A DNA stretch of 64,000 bases from an uncultured Psychroserpens sp. (GTDB taxonomy: Bacteria > Bacteroidota > Bacteroidia > Flavobacteriales > Flavobacteriaceae). Below the pieces are notes generated by a model. That model was not told the origin of the DNA. It saw only the letters and a program-made list of their open reading frames with translations, and made no database searches. Positions 1-8,180 of this stretch are shown in pieces. Location of the stretch: contig CANKZZ010000001.1 in NCBI GenBank assembly GCA_947488655.1, forward strand, positions 62,001 through 126,000. Direction: 5' to 3'. The position numbers were made by a program, and so were the translations under genes. Position 1 is the first letter of the stretch, and every line of letters starts with the position of its first letter.

Positions 1-886
1 CTGCTAAAGCATCAAGAATCAATTGCTCTACAGATGTTCCCCAAGGTGTTGTGTTTTTTCGCATTTTACTCATACCTCCAACCAAAACACCTGCACAATT
101 ATCAAAATATCCAGCGCGTTTCATACTTTGAAGCATACGATCTATATGATACTTATACTCTCCAATTTCTTCAATAAATAAAATTTTACCAGTTGTATCT
201 ATACTTTCTTTAGAGCCTAGCATAGTATGAAGTATGGTAAGGTTTCCGCCAACTAATGGTCCGCTTGCCTCACCTACTCTATTGTATGTAGAACCTTTTA
301 AGGTGTAATAAACTGGTTTTCCAAAAATTGTAGACTTAAAGGTTTGCACAGTTTCTTTTATTTCTGAAATATCTTTTGGTAAGCTCACGCACATCATAGC
401 ATGAATACTTTGAAAACCTTCATTATGAAATTGATTGTGTAACGCTGTAATATCACTATAGCCAATAAGCCATTTTGGGTTTTTCTTAAACTTAGTATAG
501 TCTAATTTGTCTAAAATTCTAACAGTACCATAACCACCTCGAGCACACCATATCGCACTTATTGTTGGGTCGTCCATTGCTTTTTGAAAATCTTCGCAAC
601 GCTCTGCATCTGTTCCTGCAAAATGGTCTGCTTTGTTAAACACGTTTTTACCAACAACCGCATGTAATCCCCAACTTTGTAACAAAGCAACTGCTTGGGC
701 AACCTCATCATTTCGGTTTTTTAATATTCCAGATGGTGCAACAATTGCAACGGTATCGCCAGATTTTAAAAATGGTGGTTGTATCAAAACGGTTGAATTT
801 TTTTGGACAGATTTATCTTGAGCACTAACATTTCCGAAGAAAAAACATGCGCAAATTAAGATTAAAAAACAATGAATTTTAGTCAT
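1..886 (-). CDS. LD-carboxypeptidase, peptidase family S66 (partial, C-terminus off the left edge)
   Basis: Peptidoglycan-recycling serine carboxypeptidase of the LdcA family, which cleaves the terminal D-alanine from muramoyl tetrapeptides. Translating the minus strand from the ATG at 886 gives 295 open codons running off the window edge. Visible are an N-terminal signal peptide ending near SAQ (residue 23), the family opening motif GDTVAIVAPSG (43-53), ARGGYG (115-120) and GYSD (142-145) holding the expected nucleophile Ser144, followed by an acidic EEIGE block near residue 240. In the family the triad is Ser-Glu-His; the His should lie in the missing C-terminal part. The signal peptide suggests periplasmic action, whereas E. 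coli LdcA is cytoplasmic. It is divergent from metG. Confidence 0.9.
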   Translation of the reverse strand, partial: MTKIHCFLILICACFFFGNVSAQDKSVQKNSTVLIQPPFLKSGDTVAIVAPSGILKNRNDEVAQAVALLQSWGLHAVVGKNVFNKADHFAGTDAERCEDFQKAMDDPTISAIWCARGGYGTVRILDKLDYTKFKKNPKWLIGYSDITALHNQFHNEGFQSIHAMMCVSLPKDISEIKETVQTFKSTIFGKPVYYTLKGSTYNRVGEASGPLVGGNLTILHTMLGSKESIDTTGKILFIEEIGEYKYHIDRMLQSMKRAGYFDNCAGVLVGGMSKMRKNTTPWGTSVEQLILDALA

Positions 887-929
887 ATTGTAAATGTACA
901 TTTTTTTTCTAAATCCCTTGCAAAATGCG

Positions 930-937
930 TACTTTTG
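930..937 (+). promoter_or_regulatory. Candidate -7 promoter element for metG
   Basis: TACTTTTG matches the Bacteroidetes -7 consensus TAnnTTTG and lies 23 bases before the metG ATG. No clear TTG/TTTG -33 element sits at the usual 19 base spacing. Confidence 0.5.
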
Positions 938-960
938 TAGCTTGTTAAAACGAAAACAAG

Positions 961-3006
961 ATGTCTAAAAGATATACAATTACAGCTGCTTTACCATACA
1001 CCAACGGTCCAATACATATTGGGCATTTAGCTGGTGTTTATGTGCCTGCAGATATTTTTGCACGCTACAAAAGATTAACTGGTAATGACGTCGCTTTTAT
1101 ATGCGGTAGCGATGAACACGGTGTGCCTATTACCATTAAAGCAAAAAAAGAAGGTGTTACGCCTCAAGATATCGTTGATAAATACCATGCGATAATCAAA
1201 AAATCTTTTATTGATTTTGGTATTACGTTTGACAATTACTCACGTACGTCTGCAAAAATTCATCATGATACCGCACAAGAGTTTTTTAAAACTCTTAATG
1301 ATAAAGGAGAATTTATAGAGGAGGTTACAGAGCAGTTGTATGATGAAGAAGCTAACCAGTTTTTAGCAGACCGTTTTGTGACAGGAACGTGCCCAAAATG
1401 TGGTAATGAAGAGGCTTATGGAGATCAATGTGAGAGTTGTGGCTCGAGTTTAAATGCAACAGATTTAATCAATCCAAAATCGGCAATTACTGGTAATGTA
1501 CCTACATTAAAAGAAACAAAACACTGGTTTTTACCACTAGATAAGCATGAAGCTTTTTTAAGAGAATGGATTTTAAAAGGTCATAAAAAAGATTGGAAAC
1601 CTAATGTTTACGGACAAGTAAAATCATGGCTCGATGATGGTTTACGACCAAGAGCTGTAACACGAGATTTAGATTGGGGAATTCCTGTACCTGCTCCTGG
1701 TGGTGAAGGCAAAGTTCTTTATGTTTGGTTTGATGCACCAATTGGTTACATTTCTGCAACTAAAGAATGGGCTGAGCGAGAAGGTAAAGATTGGGAACCG
1801 TATTGGAAAGATGAAGACACCAAACTCGTTCATTTTATTGGTAAAGATAATATCGTATTTCACTGTATTATTTTCCCATCAATGTTAAAAGCCGAAGGGT
1901 CATATATTTTACCAGATAATGTGCCAGCCAATGAGTTTTTAAATTTAGAAGGCAACAAATTATCGACCTCAAAAAACTGGGCTGTTTGGTTACCAGATTA
2001 TTTAGAAGATTTTCCAAACCAACAAGATGTGTTACGTTATGCATTGACTGCAAATGCACCAGAGAGTAAGGATAATGACTTTACATGGAAAGATTTCCAG
2101 GCAAGAAATAATAATGAGTTGGTAGCTATCTTCGGAAATTTTATAAATCGAGTTGTCGTCCTTACCAACAAATATTATGAAGGTGTGGTACCAGAAGCTG
2201 GAGAGTTTTCAGATATTGATAATGACACATTAGCTGCCATAAAAGCATATCCAGCAGTTATTGAAAGTTCTATTGAACGTTACCGCTTTAGAGAAGCAAG
2301 CCAAGAGCTTATGAATCTCGCTCGTTTGGGTAATAAATACCTTGCAGACGAAGAACCTTGGAAACTCATCAAAACAGACGAAGTTCGTACAAAAACAATA
2401 ATGTTTGTAGCGCTTCAAATTGCAAGTGCTTTAGCAACATTAAGCGAGCCATTTTTGCCATTTACCTCTACAAAGCTAAAAGGGATTTTAAATGTGGATG
2501 ATAATTCATGGAGCGATATTTCGACCAAAAATATTTTACTTTCTGCAGATCATAAAATAGGAAAAGGTGAATTATTATTCTCAAAAATTGAAGATAAAAC
2601 TATAGAAATGCAGTTAGAAAAACTAGAGACAAGCAAAAAAGAAAATGAGGCTGCAAACAAAGAAATAGAACCTCAAAAAGACACCATTACGTTTGATGAT
2701 TTCACAATGCTAGATCTTAGAGTTGGGACCATATTAGAGGCAGAAAAAATGCCTAAAACAAAAAAGCTTCTTATTTTAAAAGTAGATACAGGAATTGATA
2801 CAAGAACAATTGTTTCTGGTATTGCAGAAAGCTTTACTCCAGAAGAAGTAGTTGGTAAGCAAGTAACTGTTCTAGTAAATCTAGCTCCTAGAGCATTACG
2901 TGGTGTAGAGAGTGAAGGCATGATTTTAATGACCGAAACTCCTAATGGTAAATTAGTTTTTGTAAATCCTGATACTGCTGTTAAAAACGGATCTCAGATT
3001 AGCTAA
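961..3006 (+). CDS. metG: Methionyl-tRNA synthetase
   Basis: Charges tRNA-Met with methionine in the cytoplasm; class I aminoacyl-tRNA synthetase. The 681-residue protein shows the HIGH signature as HIGH at 19-22, the KMSKS loop as KLSTS at 333-337, and a CPxCG-type zinc knuckle with Cys144, Cys147, Cys157 and Cys160. From about residue 577 there is an EMAP/Arc1p-like tRNA-binding domain ([14 protein letters not shown]), the C-terminal appendix found in the long form of MetG, which usually promotes dimerisation and tRNA binding. The length fits this long form. The start is supported by the conserved N-terminus and a -7 element 23 bases upstream. It is a single gene, divergent from the carboxypeptidase and followed by a lipoprotein gene after 48 bases. 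Confidence 0.97.
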   Translation: MSKRYTITAALPYTNGPIHIGHLAGVYVPADIFARYKRLTGNDVAFICGSDEHGVPITIKAKKEGVTPQDIVDKYHAIIKKSFIDFGITFDNYSRTSAKIHHDTAQEFFKTLNDKGEFIEEVTEQLYDEEANQFLADRFVTGTCPKCGNEEAYGDQCESCGSSLNATDLINPKSAITGNVPTLKETKHWFLPLDKHEAFLREWILKGHKKDWKPNVYGQVKSWLDDGLRPRAVTRDLDWGIPVPAPGGEGKVLYVWFDAPIGYISATKEWAEREGKDWEPYWKDEDTKLVHFIGKDNIVFHCIIFPSMLKAEGSYILPDNVPANEFLNLEGNKLSTSKNWAVWLPDYLEDFPNQQDVLRYALTANAPESKDNDFTWKDFQARNNNELVAIFGNFINRVVVLTNKYYEGVVPEAGEFSDIDNDTLAAIKAYPAVIESSIERYRFREASQELMNLARLGNKYLADEEPWKLIKTDEVRTKTIMFVALQIASALATLSEPFLPFTSTKLKGILNVDDNSWSDISTKNILLSADHKIGKGELLFSKIEDKTIEMQLEKLETSKKENEAANKEIEPQKDTITFDDFTMLDLRVGTILEAEKMPKTKKLLILKVDTGIDTRTIVSGIAESFTPEEVVGKQVTVLVNLAPRALRGVESEGMILMTETPNGKLVFVNPDTAVKNGSQIS

Positions 3007-3054
3007 TTTAATTTTGGTCTAATTTTTGAATTTTAAAAAGAAACTAAAAACTAC

Positions 3055-3510
3055 ATGAAATTATTTACATTACATATGATTGCCATACTTGTATTAGCTA
3101 CAAGCTGCAATTCTGCAAAAAAAGAAAATACGTCTCAAGAAATAGATACTAACTCTAAAGTAGAAGTTATTAATAACACATCATTTGAAGACACTAAATG
3201 GAAATTAGTAACATTTATGGGTAAAGATGTGAGTGACAAAAATGCTCATATTACGTTTTCATCAAAAGATAATAAAGTATATGGCAATGCAACTTGTAAT
3301 ACTTTTAATGGATCTTATAAATTAGAAGATGGTTTTAGAGTGTCAATATCTAAAATAGCTGCAACTTTAATGGCATGTCCAGACATGTCTATAGAAACTT
3401 CTTTTTTAAAAATTTTAGAAAATGTAGATAATTACTCTCTAAATGACTCAAAAATGACTCTTAATAAAGCTAGAATGGCTCCTTATGCTGTTTTTGAAGC
3501 CGAAAAATAG
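3055..3510 (+). CDS. META-domain lipoprotein (HslJ-like)
   Basis: Small envelope lipoprotein of 151 residues. The N-terminus is a lipoprotein signal peptide with lipobox LATSC (Cys18). Residues about 45-150 match the META domain known from HslJ: W-K-L-V near the start, the TCNTFNGSY core and the MACPDM motif. META proteins are linked to stress or antibiotic tolerance in enterobacteria, but no enzymatic activity is known and none can be assigned here. It lies 48 bases after metG, may be co-transcribed with it, and is closed by a strong hairpin terminator. Confidence 0.85.
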   Translation: MKLFTLHMIAILVLATSCNSAKKENTSQEIDTNSKVEVINNTSFEDTKWKLVTFMGKDVSDKNAHITFSSKDNKVYGNATCNTFNGSYKLEDGFRVSISKIAATLMACPDMSIETSFLKILENVDNYSLNDSKMTLNKARMAPYAVFEAEK

Positions 3511-3531
3511 AACGAATCACATATTTTAATT

Positions 3532-3568
3532 AAAAGCCTATCAAATTAAAACTGATAGGCTTTTTTTT
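3532..3568 (+). terminator. Rho-independent terminator after the META lipoprotein gene
   Basis: Twelve-base stem AAAAGCCTATCA / TGATAGGCTTTT with a nine-base loop, followed by a run of eight T. Confidence 0.9.
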
Positions 3569-3788
3569 ATGCAATGCTTTTAAACATATGTTCTCTTAAC
3601 GCTCTCCAAATCATAACTAACTAATACAATATTATGAGATGTTTGTAATTAAGTCGTCAACATTCTACTACCATCTTTACAGTTAACAAAACATTAAGAC
3701 AAACCTTTTAAATGAAGCAATAATTAAATGATTTGCATCAGTTAGTTACTCAAAGCATGAGTAGTTTAGTGTAACTAAAAAAAATATC

Positions 3789-4262
3789 ATGAAACAATTA
3801 ATAGCACTATGTTTCACAGTGTGTTTATTATCCTGTGGAGCATCAAAAACAGTAAGAGAATCTAAAAAAGTTATAAAAGGTAACTGGACTCTCAATAATG
3901 TTACTTACAGTAAAACAGGGACATATAGCGTAACCCTTTTTAACGATGCCAATAAAGAATGCTTTGAAGGCAGTGATTGGCAATTTATCCCAAACAATAA
4001 TACTGGTATTTATACAATAACCAAAAGTGATTGTACAACAGGAGGTCGTTATTTTAATTTCACAATTCAAGAGATTGATGAGGTGTCAGGTTATTATGAT
4101 TTTCTTCTTAAACCAACCGATATAAAGGGAAAATCTGAAACTAACGCAGGCTTTAGACTTAAACTAACTTCATTAACAGATTATCAAATGCAATGGCAAC
4201 AAACCGTCAATGTAGATGGAGTAGCTTTTATTATTAATTTAAATTTTACAAAAACTGAATAA
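3789..4262 (+). CDS. Lipocalin-like lipoprotein, unknown function
   Basis: A 157-residue lipoprotein with signal peptide and lipobox LLSC (Cys16), followed by a compact all-beta-looking domain (GNWTLNNVTY at about 30-39, then alternating polar and hydrophobic strands to the C-terminus). The G-x-W opening and length resemble the short lipocalin-like proteins common in Flavobacteriia; a ligand cannot be predicted. It is followed after 2 bases by an OmpA-type lipoprotein gene, and this lipocalin-like/OmpA pairing suggests a shared envelope role and one transcript. A 220-base non-coding stretch separates it from the preceding terminator. Confidence 0.75.
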   Translation: MKQLIALCFTVCLLSCGASKTVRESKKVIKGNWTLNNVTYSKTGTYSVTLFNDANKECFEGSDWQFIPNNNTGIYTITKSDCTTGGRYFNFTIQEIDEVSGYYDFLLKPTDIKGKSETNAGFRLKLTSLTDYQMQWQQTVNVDGVAFIINLNFTKTE

Positions 4263-4264
4263 TT

Positions 4265-4972
4265 ATGAAAACATATATAAATAAAATCGCAATAATTGGT
4301 TTAACACTTGTATTAACTATGAGTTTGACTAATTGCAAAGCAGTTAATAATGCTAATAATAAACAAAAAGGAGCTGTAATTGGAGCTACAGGTGGAGCCA
4401 TCTTAGGTGCAATTATTGGAAATAATGTTGGTAAAGGTGGTAACGGAGAACTTGGTGCTGTAATTGGAGGCGTTGTTGGTGGTGGAGCAGGAATAATTAT
4501 TGGAAATAAAATGGACAAACAAGCGCAAGAAATTGAAAATGAAATTCCTGGTGCTACTGTAGAACGAGTTGACGATGGTATCGTTGTAACCTTTGATGAA
4601 AACAGTGGTGTTTATTTTGCTACAGATAAATCTAATATAAATGATGCATCACAAGCTACATTAAATAAATTAGCTAATATATTTGCCGAATATCCTGATA
4701 CCAACATTTTAGTTGTTGGTCATACAGATAGTGTTGGTAATGAGGATTATAATATGAATTTATCTAAAAGTAGAGCATATTCTGTCACAAACTATTTAGT
4801 AAATAAAGGCTTATCTAGCAGTAGATTTAATACCAACTGGTTTGGAGAGTCTCAACCTAAATATGATAATAATAATGCAGATGGTAGAGCAAAAAACAGA
4901 AGAGTAAACGTTGCTATTGTACCAAATCAAACAATGATTGATAATGCACAACAGCAAGCAGTCAATAATTAA
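4265..4972 (+). CDS. OmpA-family peptidoglycan-associated lipoprotein with glycine zipper (YiaD-like)
   Basis: Predicted outer-membrane lipoprotein of 235 residues that tethers to peptidoglycan. The signal peptide ends at lipobox LTNC (Cys24). Residues about 35-80 form a glycine-zipper segment rich in GAxxG repeats (GAVIGATGGAILGAIIGN and GGVVGGGAGIIIGN). Residues about 110-225 are an OmpA C-terminal domain with the signatures GHTDSVG, LSKSRA, FGESQP and GRAKNRRV, including the Asp and Arg that bind diaminopimelate in the family. It is the second gene of a pair with the lipocalin-like lipoprotein 2 bases upstream. The hairpin downstream of it is unusually close to tex. Confidence 0.9.
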   Translation: MKTYINKIAIIGLTLVLTMSLTNCKAVNNANNKQKGAVIGATGGAILGAIIGNNVGKGGNGELGAVIGGVVGGGAGIIIGNKMDKQAQEIENEIPGATVERVDDGIVVTFDENSGVYFATDKSNINDASQATLNKLANIFAEYPDTNILVVGHTDSVGNEDYNMNLSKSRAYSVTNYLVNKGLSSSRFNTNWFGESQPKYDNNNADGRAKNRRVNVAIVPNQTMIDNAQQQAVNN

Positions 4973-5023
4973 TAAATTATTTTAAAAACATTCGGCAATT
5001 ACCGCTGAGTTAAATATATTACA

Positions 5024-5057
5024 GGTCTTATACATCATACGTATAAGGCCTTTTTTT
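5024..5057 (+). terminator. Terminator-like hairpin ending immediately before the tex start codon
   Basis: Ten-base stem GGTCTTATAC / GTATAAGGCC (one G-U pair), seven-base loop and a run of seven T. The next three bases are the ATG of tex at 5058. It presumably ends the ompA-like transcript and lies in the 5' region of any tex mRNA started upstream. Confidence 0.75.
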
Positions 5058-7187
5058 ATGATAAATTATATATTAGAAAACACTAAACTACCTAAAGATA
5101 GTATTGTTAACACTGTAATCTTACTTAACCAAGACTGTACAATACCATTTATTTCTAGATACAGAAAAGAAGCTACAGGCAACTTAGACGAAGTACAAAT
5201 TGGAGATATTGTGAAATATAAAGAGCAATTTGAAACTTTAGAAAAACGAAAAACCACAATCCTAAAAGCGTTAGACGAACAAGGTGTTTTAACTACCGAA
5301 TTAAAAATAAAAATTAACAACTGTAAAGACAGTATAACTCTAGAAGATTTATATCTACCTTTTAAAAAGAGTAGAAAAACAAAAGCCGAAACTGCGCGCC
5401 AAAATGGATTAGAACCACTTGCCAAGATCATTATGTTTCAAAACAGTAATGATTTATTATCAGTAGCACAGCGCTTTGTAAGTCAAACTATTGTTTCTTC
5501 GGAAGATGCTCTGGAAGGTGCAAGACACATTATTGCCGAATGGATAAATGAACGTATAGATATTAGAACAAACCTTAGACAACAATTAGAGCGTCATGCA
5601 ATAATTTCTACAAAGGTTATAAAGTCTAAATTAAAAAACGAAGATGCTCAAAAATTTAGAGATTACTTTGAGTGGGAAGAAGCCCTAAGTCGTATTCCAT
5701 CGCACAGATTGCTAGCCATATTAAGAGCTGAAAAAGAAGGTTTTATTCGTATAAAAATAGACATAGACAACGAGCGTGCACTGGATTATATAGACAGAAA
5801 ACTTATTAAAAGTCAAAACGAAAGTGCAGACCACATAGAATTAGCCATTACAGATGCCTATAAACGTTTACTGTTTCCGTCGCTAAGTAACGAAGCGCTT
5901 CAAAAGGCAAAAGACAAAGCCGATGAAGCTGCAATTTCCATATTCGCTAAAAATTTAAAGCAATTATTACTAGGTTCTCCTTTAGGAGAAAAACGTGTTT
6001 TAGCTATAGATCCTGGATTTAGATCGGGATGTAAGTTAGTGTGTTTAGATGAAAAAGGAGATTTAAAACATAATGAAAACATATATCCGCATGCTCCAAA
6101 AAATGACCAAACTGGAGCTATGAAAAAAATTAGTTTTTTAACCGAGGCTTATAAAATAGAAGCAATAGCCATTGGTAATGGAACCGCTTCTAGAGAAACC
6201 GAAGCATTAGTTAGAAAGATTAGATTTAATAGAGACATTCAAGTCTTTGTGGTGAGTGAAGCTGGCGCTAGTATTTACTCAGCTTCAAAAATTGCACGAG
6301 ATGAATTTCCTAATTATGATGTTACCGTTAGAGGATCTGTTTCTATTGGAAGACGTTTGCAAGACCCTTTGGCTGAGTTGGTAAAAATTGATGCTAAATC
6401 TATTGGAGTAGGTCAATATCAACATGATGTGGACCAAAGTAAACTTAAAAAAGAATTAGATGTAGTTGTAGAAAACTGTGTAAACTCTGTTGGTGTAAAT
6501 ATTAATACTGCTAGTCACAGTTTATTAAGTTATGTATCAGGAATTGGACCCAAGCTTGCCGAAAACATAGTAAATTATAGAAGCAAAAAAGGCAAATTCA
6601 CTTCTAGAAAAGATATAAAAAAAGTACCACGATTAGGCGATAAAGCATTTGAACAAGGTGCAGGTTTTTTAAGAATTAAAGATGGTAACAATCCGTTAGA
6701 CGATTCGGCTGTACATCCAGAAAGTTATCTAGTGGTTCAACAAATGGCAAAAGATATGAGGGTTTCAATTTCAGAATTAATAGGAAATAAAAGTATTTTG
6801 CAACAAATAGATCTAAAAAATTACGTGTCAAATTCTGTAGGTCTCCCAACCCTTCAAGATATTATTAAAGAACTAGAAAAGCCAGGTTTAGATATAAGAG
6901 AACAAGCCAAAGTGTTTACGTTTAATCAAAATATTAAAACCATCAACGACTTAAGTGAAGGACAATTATTACCAGGAATTGTCAATAATATTACTGCATT
7001 TGGTTGTTTTGTAGATGTTGGCATTAAAGAAAGTGGTTTGATACATGTGTCTAATTTATCAGACAGTTTTGTTAAAGACGTTAATGAACATGTGCATTTG
7101 CACCAACAAATTGTTGTTAAAGTGCTAGAGGTAGATGTAGCTAGAAAACGTATTCAATTAAAATTACATAAAAAAACAGATGCTTAA
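5058..7187 (+). CDS. tex: Tex-like S1 RNA-binding / transcription accessory protein
   Basis: Cytoplasmic nucleic-acid-binding protein of the Tex/YhgF family (709 residues, usual length about 700-780). In order: helical Tex N-terminal region with the signatures CTIPFISRYRKEATGNLDE near residue 26 and YLPFKKSRKTKAE near residue 98, a YqgF/RNase H-like domain from about 312 (VLAIDPGFRSG), a helix-hairpin-helix element (NINTASHSLLSYVSGIGP) near 480-500, and a C-terminal S1 domain at about 635-705 (GIVNNITAFGCFVDVG). The family helps transcription and RNA quality control. The start at 5058 gives the conserved N-terminus although it directly touches a terminator-like hairpin. It overlaps the next gene by 8 bases, so the two are probably coupled. 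Confidence 0.95.
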   Translation: MINYILENTKLPKDSIVNTVILLNQDCTIPFISRYRKEATGNLDEVQIGDIVKYKEQFETLEKRKTTILKALDEQGVLTTELKIKINNCKDSITLEDLYLPFKKSRKTKAETARQNGLEPLAKIIMFQNSNDLLSVAQRFVSQTIVSSEDALEGARHIIAEWINERIDIRTNLRQQLERHAIISTKVIKSKLKNEDAQKFRDYFEWEEALSRIPSHRLLAILRAEKEGFIRIKIDIDNERALDYIDRKLIKSQNESADHIELAITDAYKRLLFPSLSNEALQKAKDKADEAAISIFAKNLKQLLLGSPLGEKRVLAIDPGFRSGCKLVCLDEKGDLKHNENIYPHAPKNDQTGAMKKISFLTEAYKIEAIAIGNGTASRETEALVRKIRFNRDIQVFVVSEAGASIYSASKIARDEFPNYDVTVRGSVSIGRRLQDPLAELVKIDAKSIGVGQYQHDVDQSKLKKELDVVVENCVNSVGVNINTASHSLLSYVSGIGPKLAENIVNYRSKKGKFTSRKDIKKVPRLGDKAFEQGAGFLRIKDGNNPLDDSAVHPESYLVVQQMAKDMRVSISELIGNKSILQQIDLKNYVSNSVGLPTLQDIIKELEKPGLDIREQAKVFTFNQNIKTINDLSEGQLLPGIVNNITAFGCFVDVGIKESGLIHVSNLSDSFVKDVNEHVHLHQQIVVKVLEVDVARKRIQLKLHKKTDA

Positions 7188-8082
7188 AATAGCCTTTCAT
7201 CCTATTTACAAACATCCACTCCCAGAAGGTCATCGATTTCCGATGCAAAAATATGAATTGCTACCTCAGCAACTTTTACATGAAGGCACTTGCACTCAAG
7301 ATAATTTTTTTAAACCTAAAATACCAAGTGACGAACATATTTTAAGAGTTCACACCCAAGACTACTATCAAGATTTAAAACAACTCACGTTAGATAAAAG
7401 AGCAGCTCGAAAAATAGGTTTCCCGTTAAGTGACATTTTAGTAGAACGTGAAGTTATTATTGCTGACGGAACCATAAAAGCAAGCAAATTTGCTTTACAA
7501 CATGGTATTGGTATGAATATAGCAGGAGGCACACATCACGCTTATAGTAATCGAGGTGAAGCATTTTGCTTATTAAACGACCAAGCCATTGGAGCACGCT
7601 ATCTTCAGCAGAAAAAATTAGCAGAAAAAATTTTGATTGTAGATTTAGATGTACATCAAGGCAATGGTACAGCCGAAATTTTTACAAATGACCCATCTGT
7701 CTTTACTTTTTCTATGCATGGTAAAAGTAATTATCCTTTTAAAAAGGAAATTAGTGATTTGGATATTGCTTTAGAAAACGACGCTAGCGATGATACTTAC
7801 TTAAACTTACTATATGAAACACTACCTAAGTTAATAAAACAAGAGCAACCAGATTTCATCTATTATTTGTGCGGAGTTGATGTTATAGCAACCGATAAGT
7901 TAGGAAAACTAGGCATGACTATTGATGGTTGTAAACAACGAGATCAATTTGTGTTAGAGACTTGTAAAACCAACAAAATTCCTGTGATGTGTAGTATGGG
8001 TGGAGGATACTCTCCAGACATCAAAACCATATTAGATGCACATGCAAATACATTTAGACTAGCTCAAAATCTGTTTTTCTAA
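7180..8082 (+). CDS. Histone-deacetylase-superfamily (AcuC/APAH-type) deacetylase
   Basis: Zinc-dependent deacetylase fold of 300 residues; bacterial relatives remove acetyl groups from lysines, polyamines or other small acetamides. Catalytic signatures are intact: the His pair in GGTHHAYS (His119, His120), the metal-binding DLDVHQGNG (Asp155-x-Asp157-x-His159), a second metal Asp in CGVDVIATD near residue 226, and the terminal GGGYSPD loop. The substrate cannot be named from sequence. The ATG lies inside the end of tex (ATGCTTAA overlap), implying co-transcription and translational coupling. No signal peptide is seen, so it should be cytoplasmic. Confidence 0.9.
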   Translation: MLKIAFHPIYKHPLPEGHRFPMQKYELLPQQLLHEGTCTQDNFFKPKIPSDEHILRVHTQDYYQDLKQLTLDKRAARKIGFPLSDILVEREVIIADGTIKASKFALQHGIGMNIAGGTHHAYSNRGEAFCLLNDQAIGARYLQQKKLAEKILIVDLDVHQGNGTAEIFTNDPSVFTFSMHGKSNYPFKKEISDLDIALENDASDDTYLNLLYETLPKLIKQEQPDFIYYLCGVDVIATDKLGKLGMTIDGCKQRDQFVLETCKTNKIPVMCSMGGGYSPDIKTILDAHANTFRLAQNLFF

Positions 8083-8180
8083 ATTAATATAATTATAAAA
8101 ATTAACGAGAAATTAATGATTTACTTGTAAGAGAATAGAACATTTAAAGTAAATTTAAACTCACTATCAACTATCTAACT

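Noticed and set aside
4246-4518. Minus-strand open frame rich in proline and alanine opposite the glycine-zipper lipoprotein
   Set aside because: It is the complement of the GGA/GGT-rich repeat of the real gene; no start context or family.
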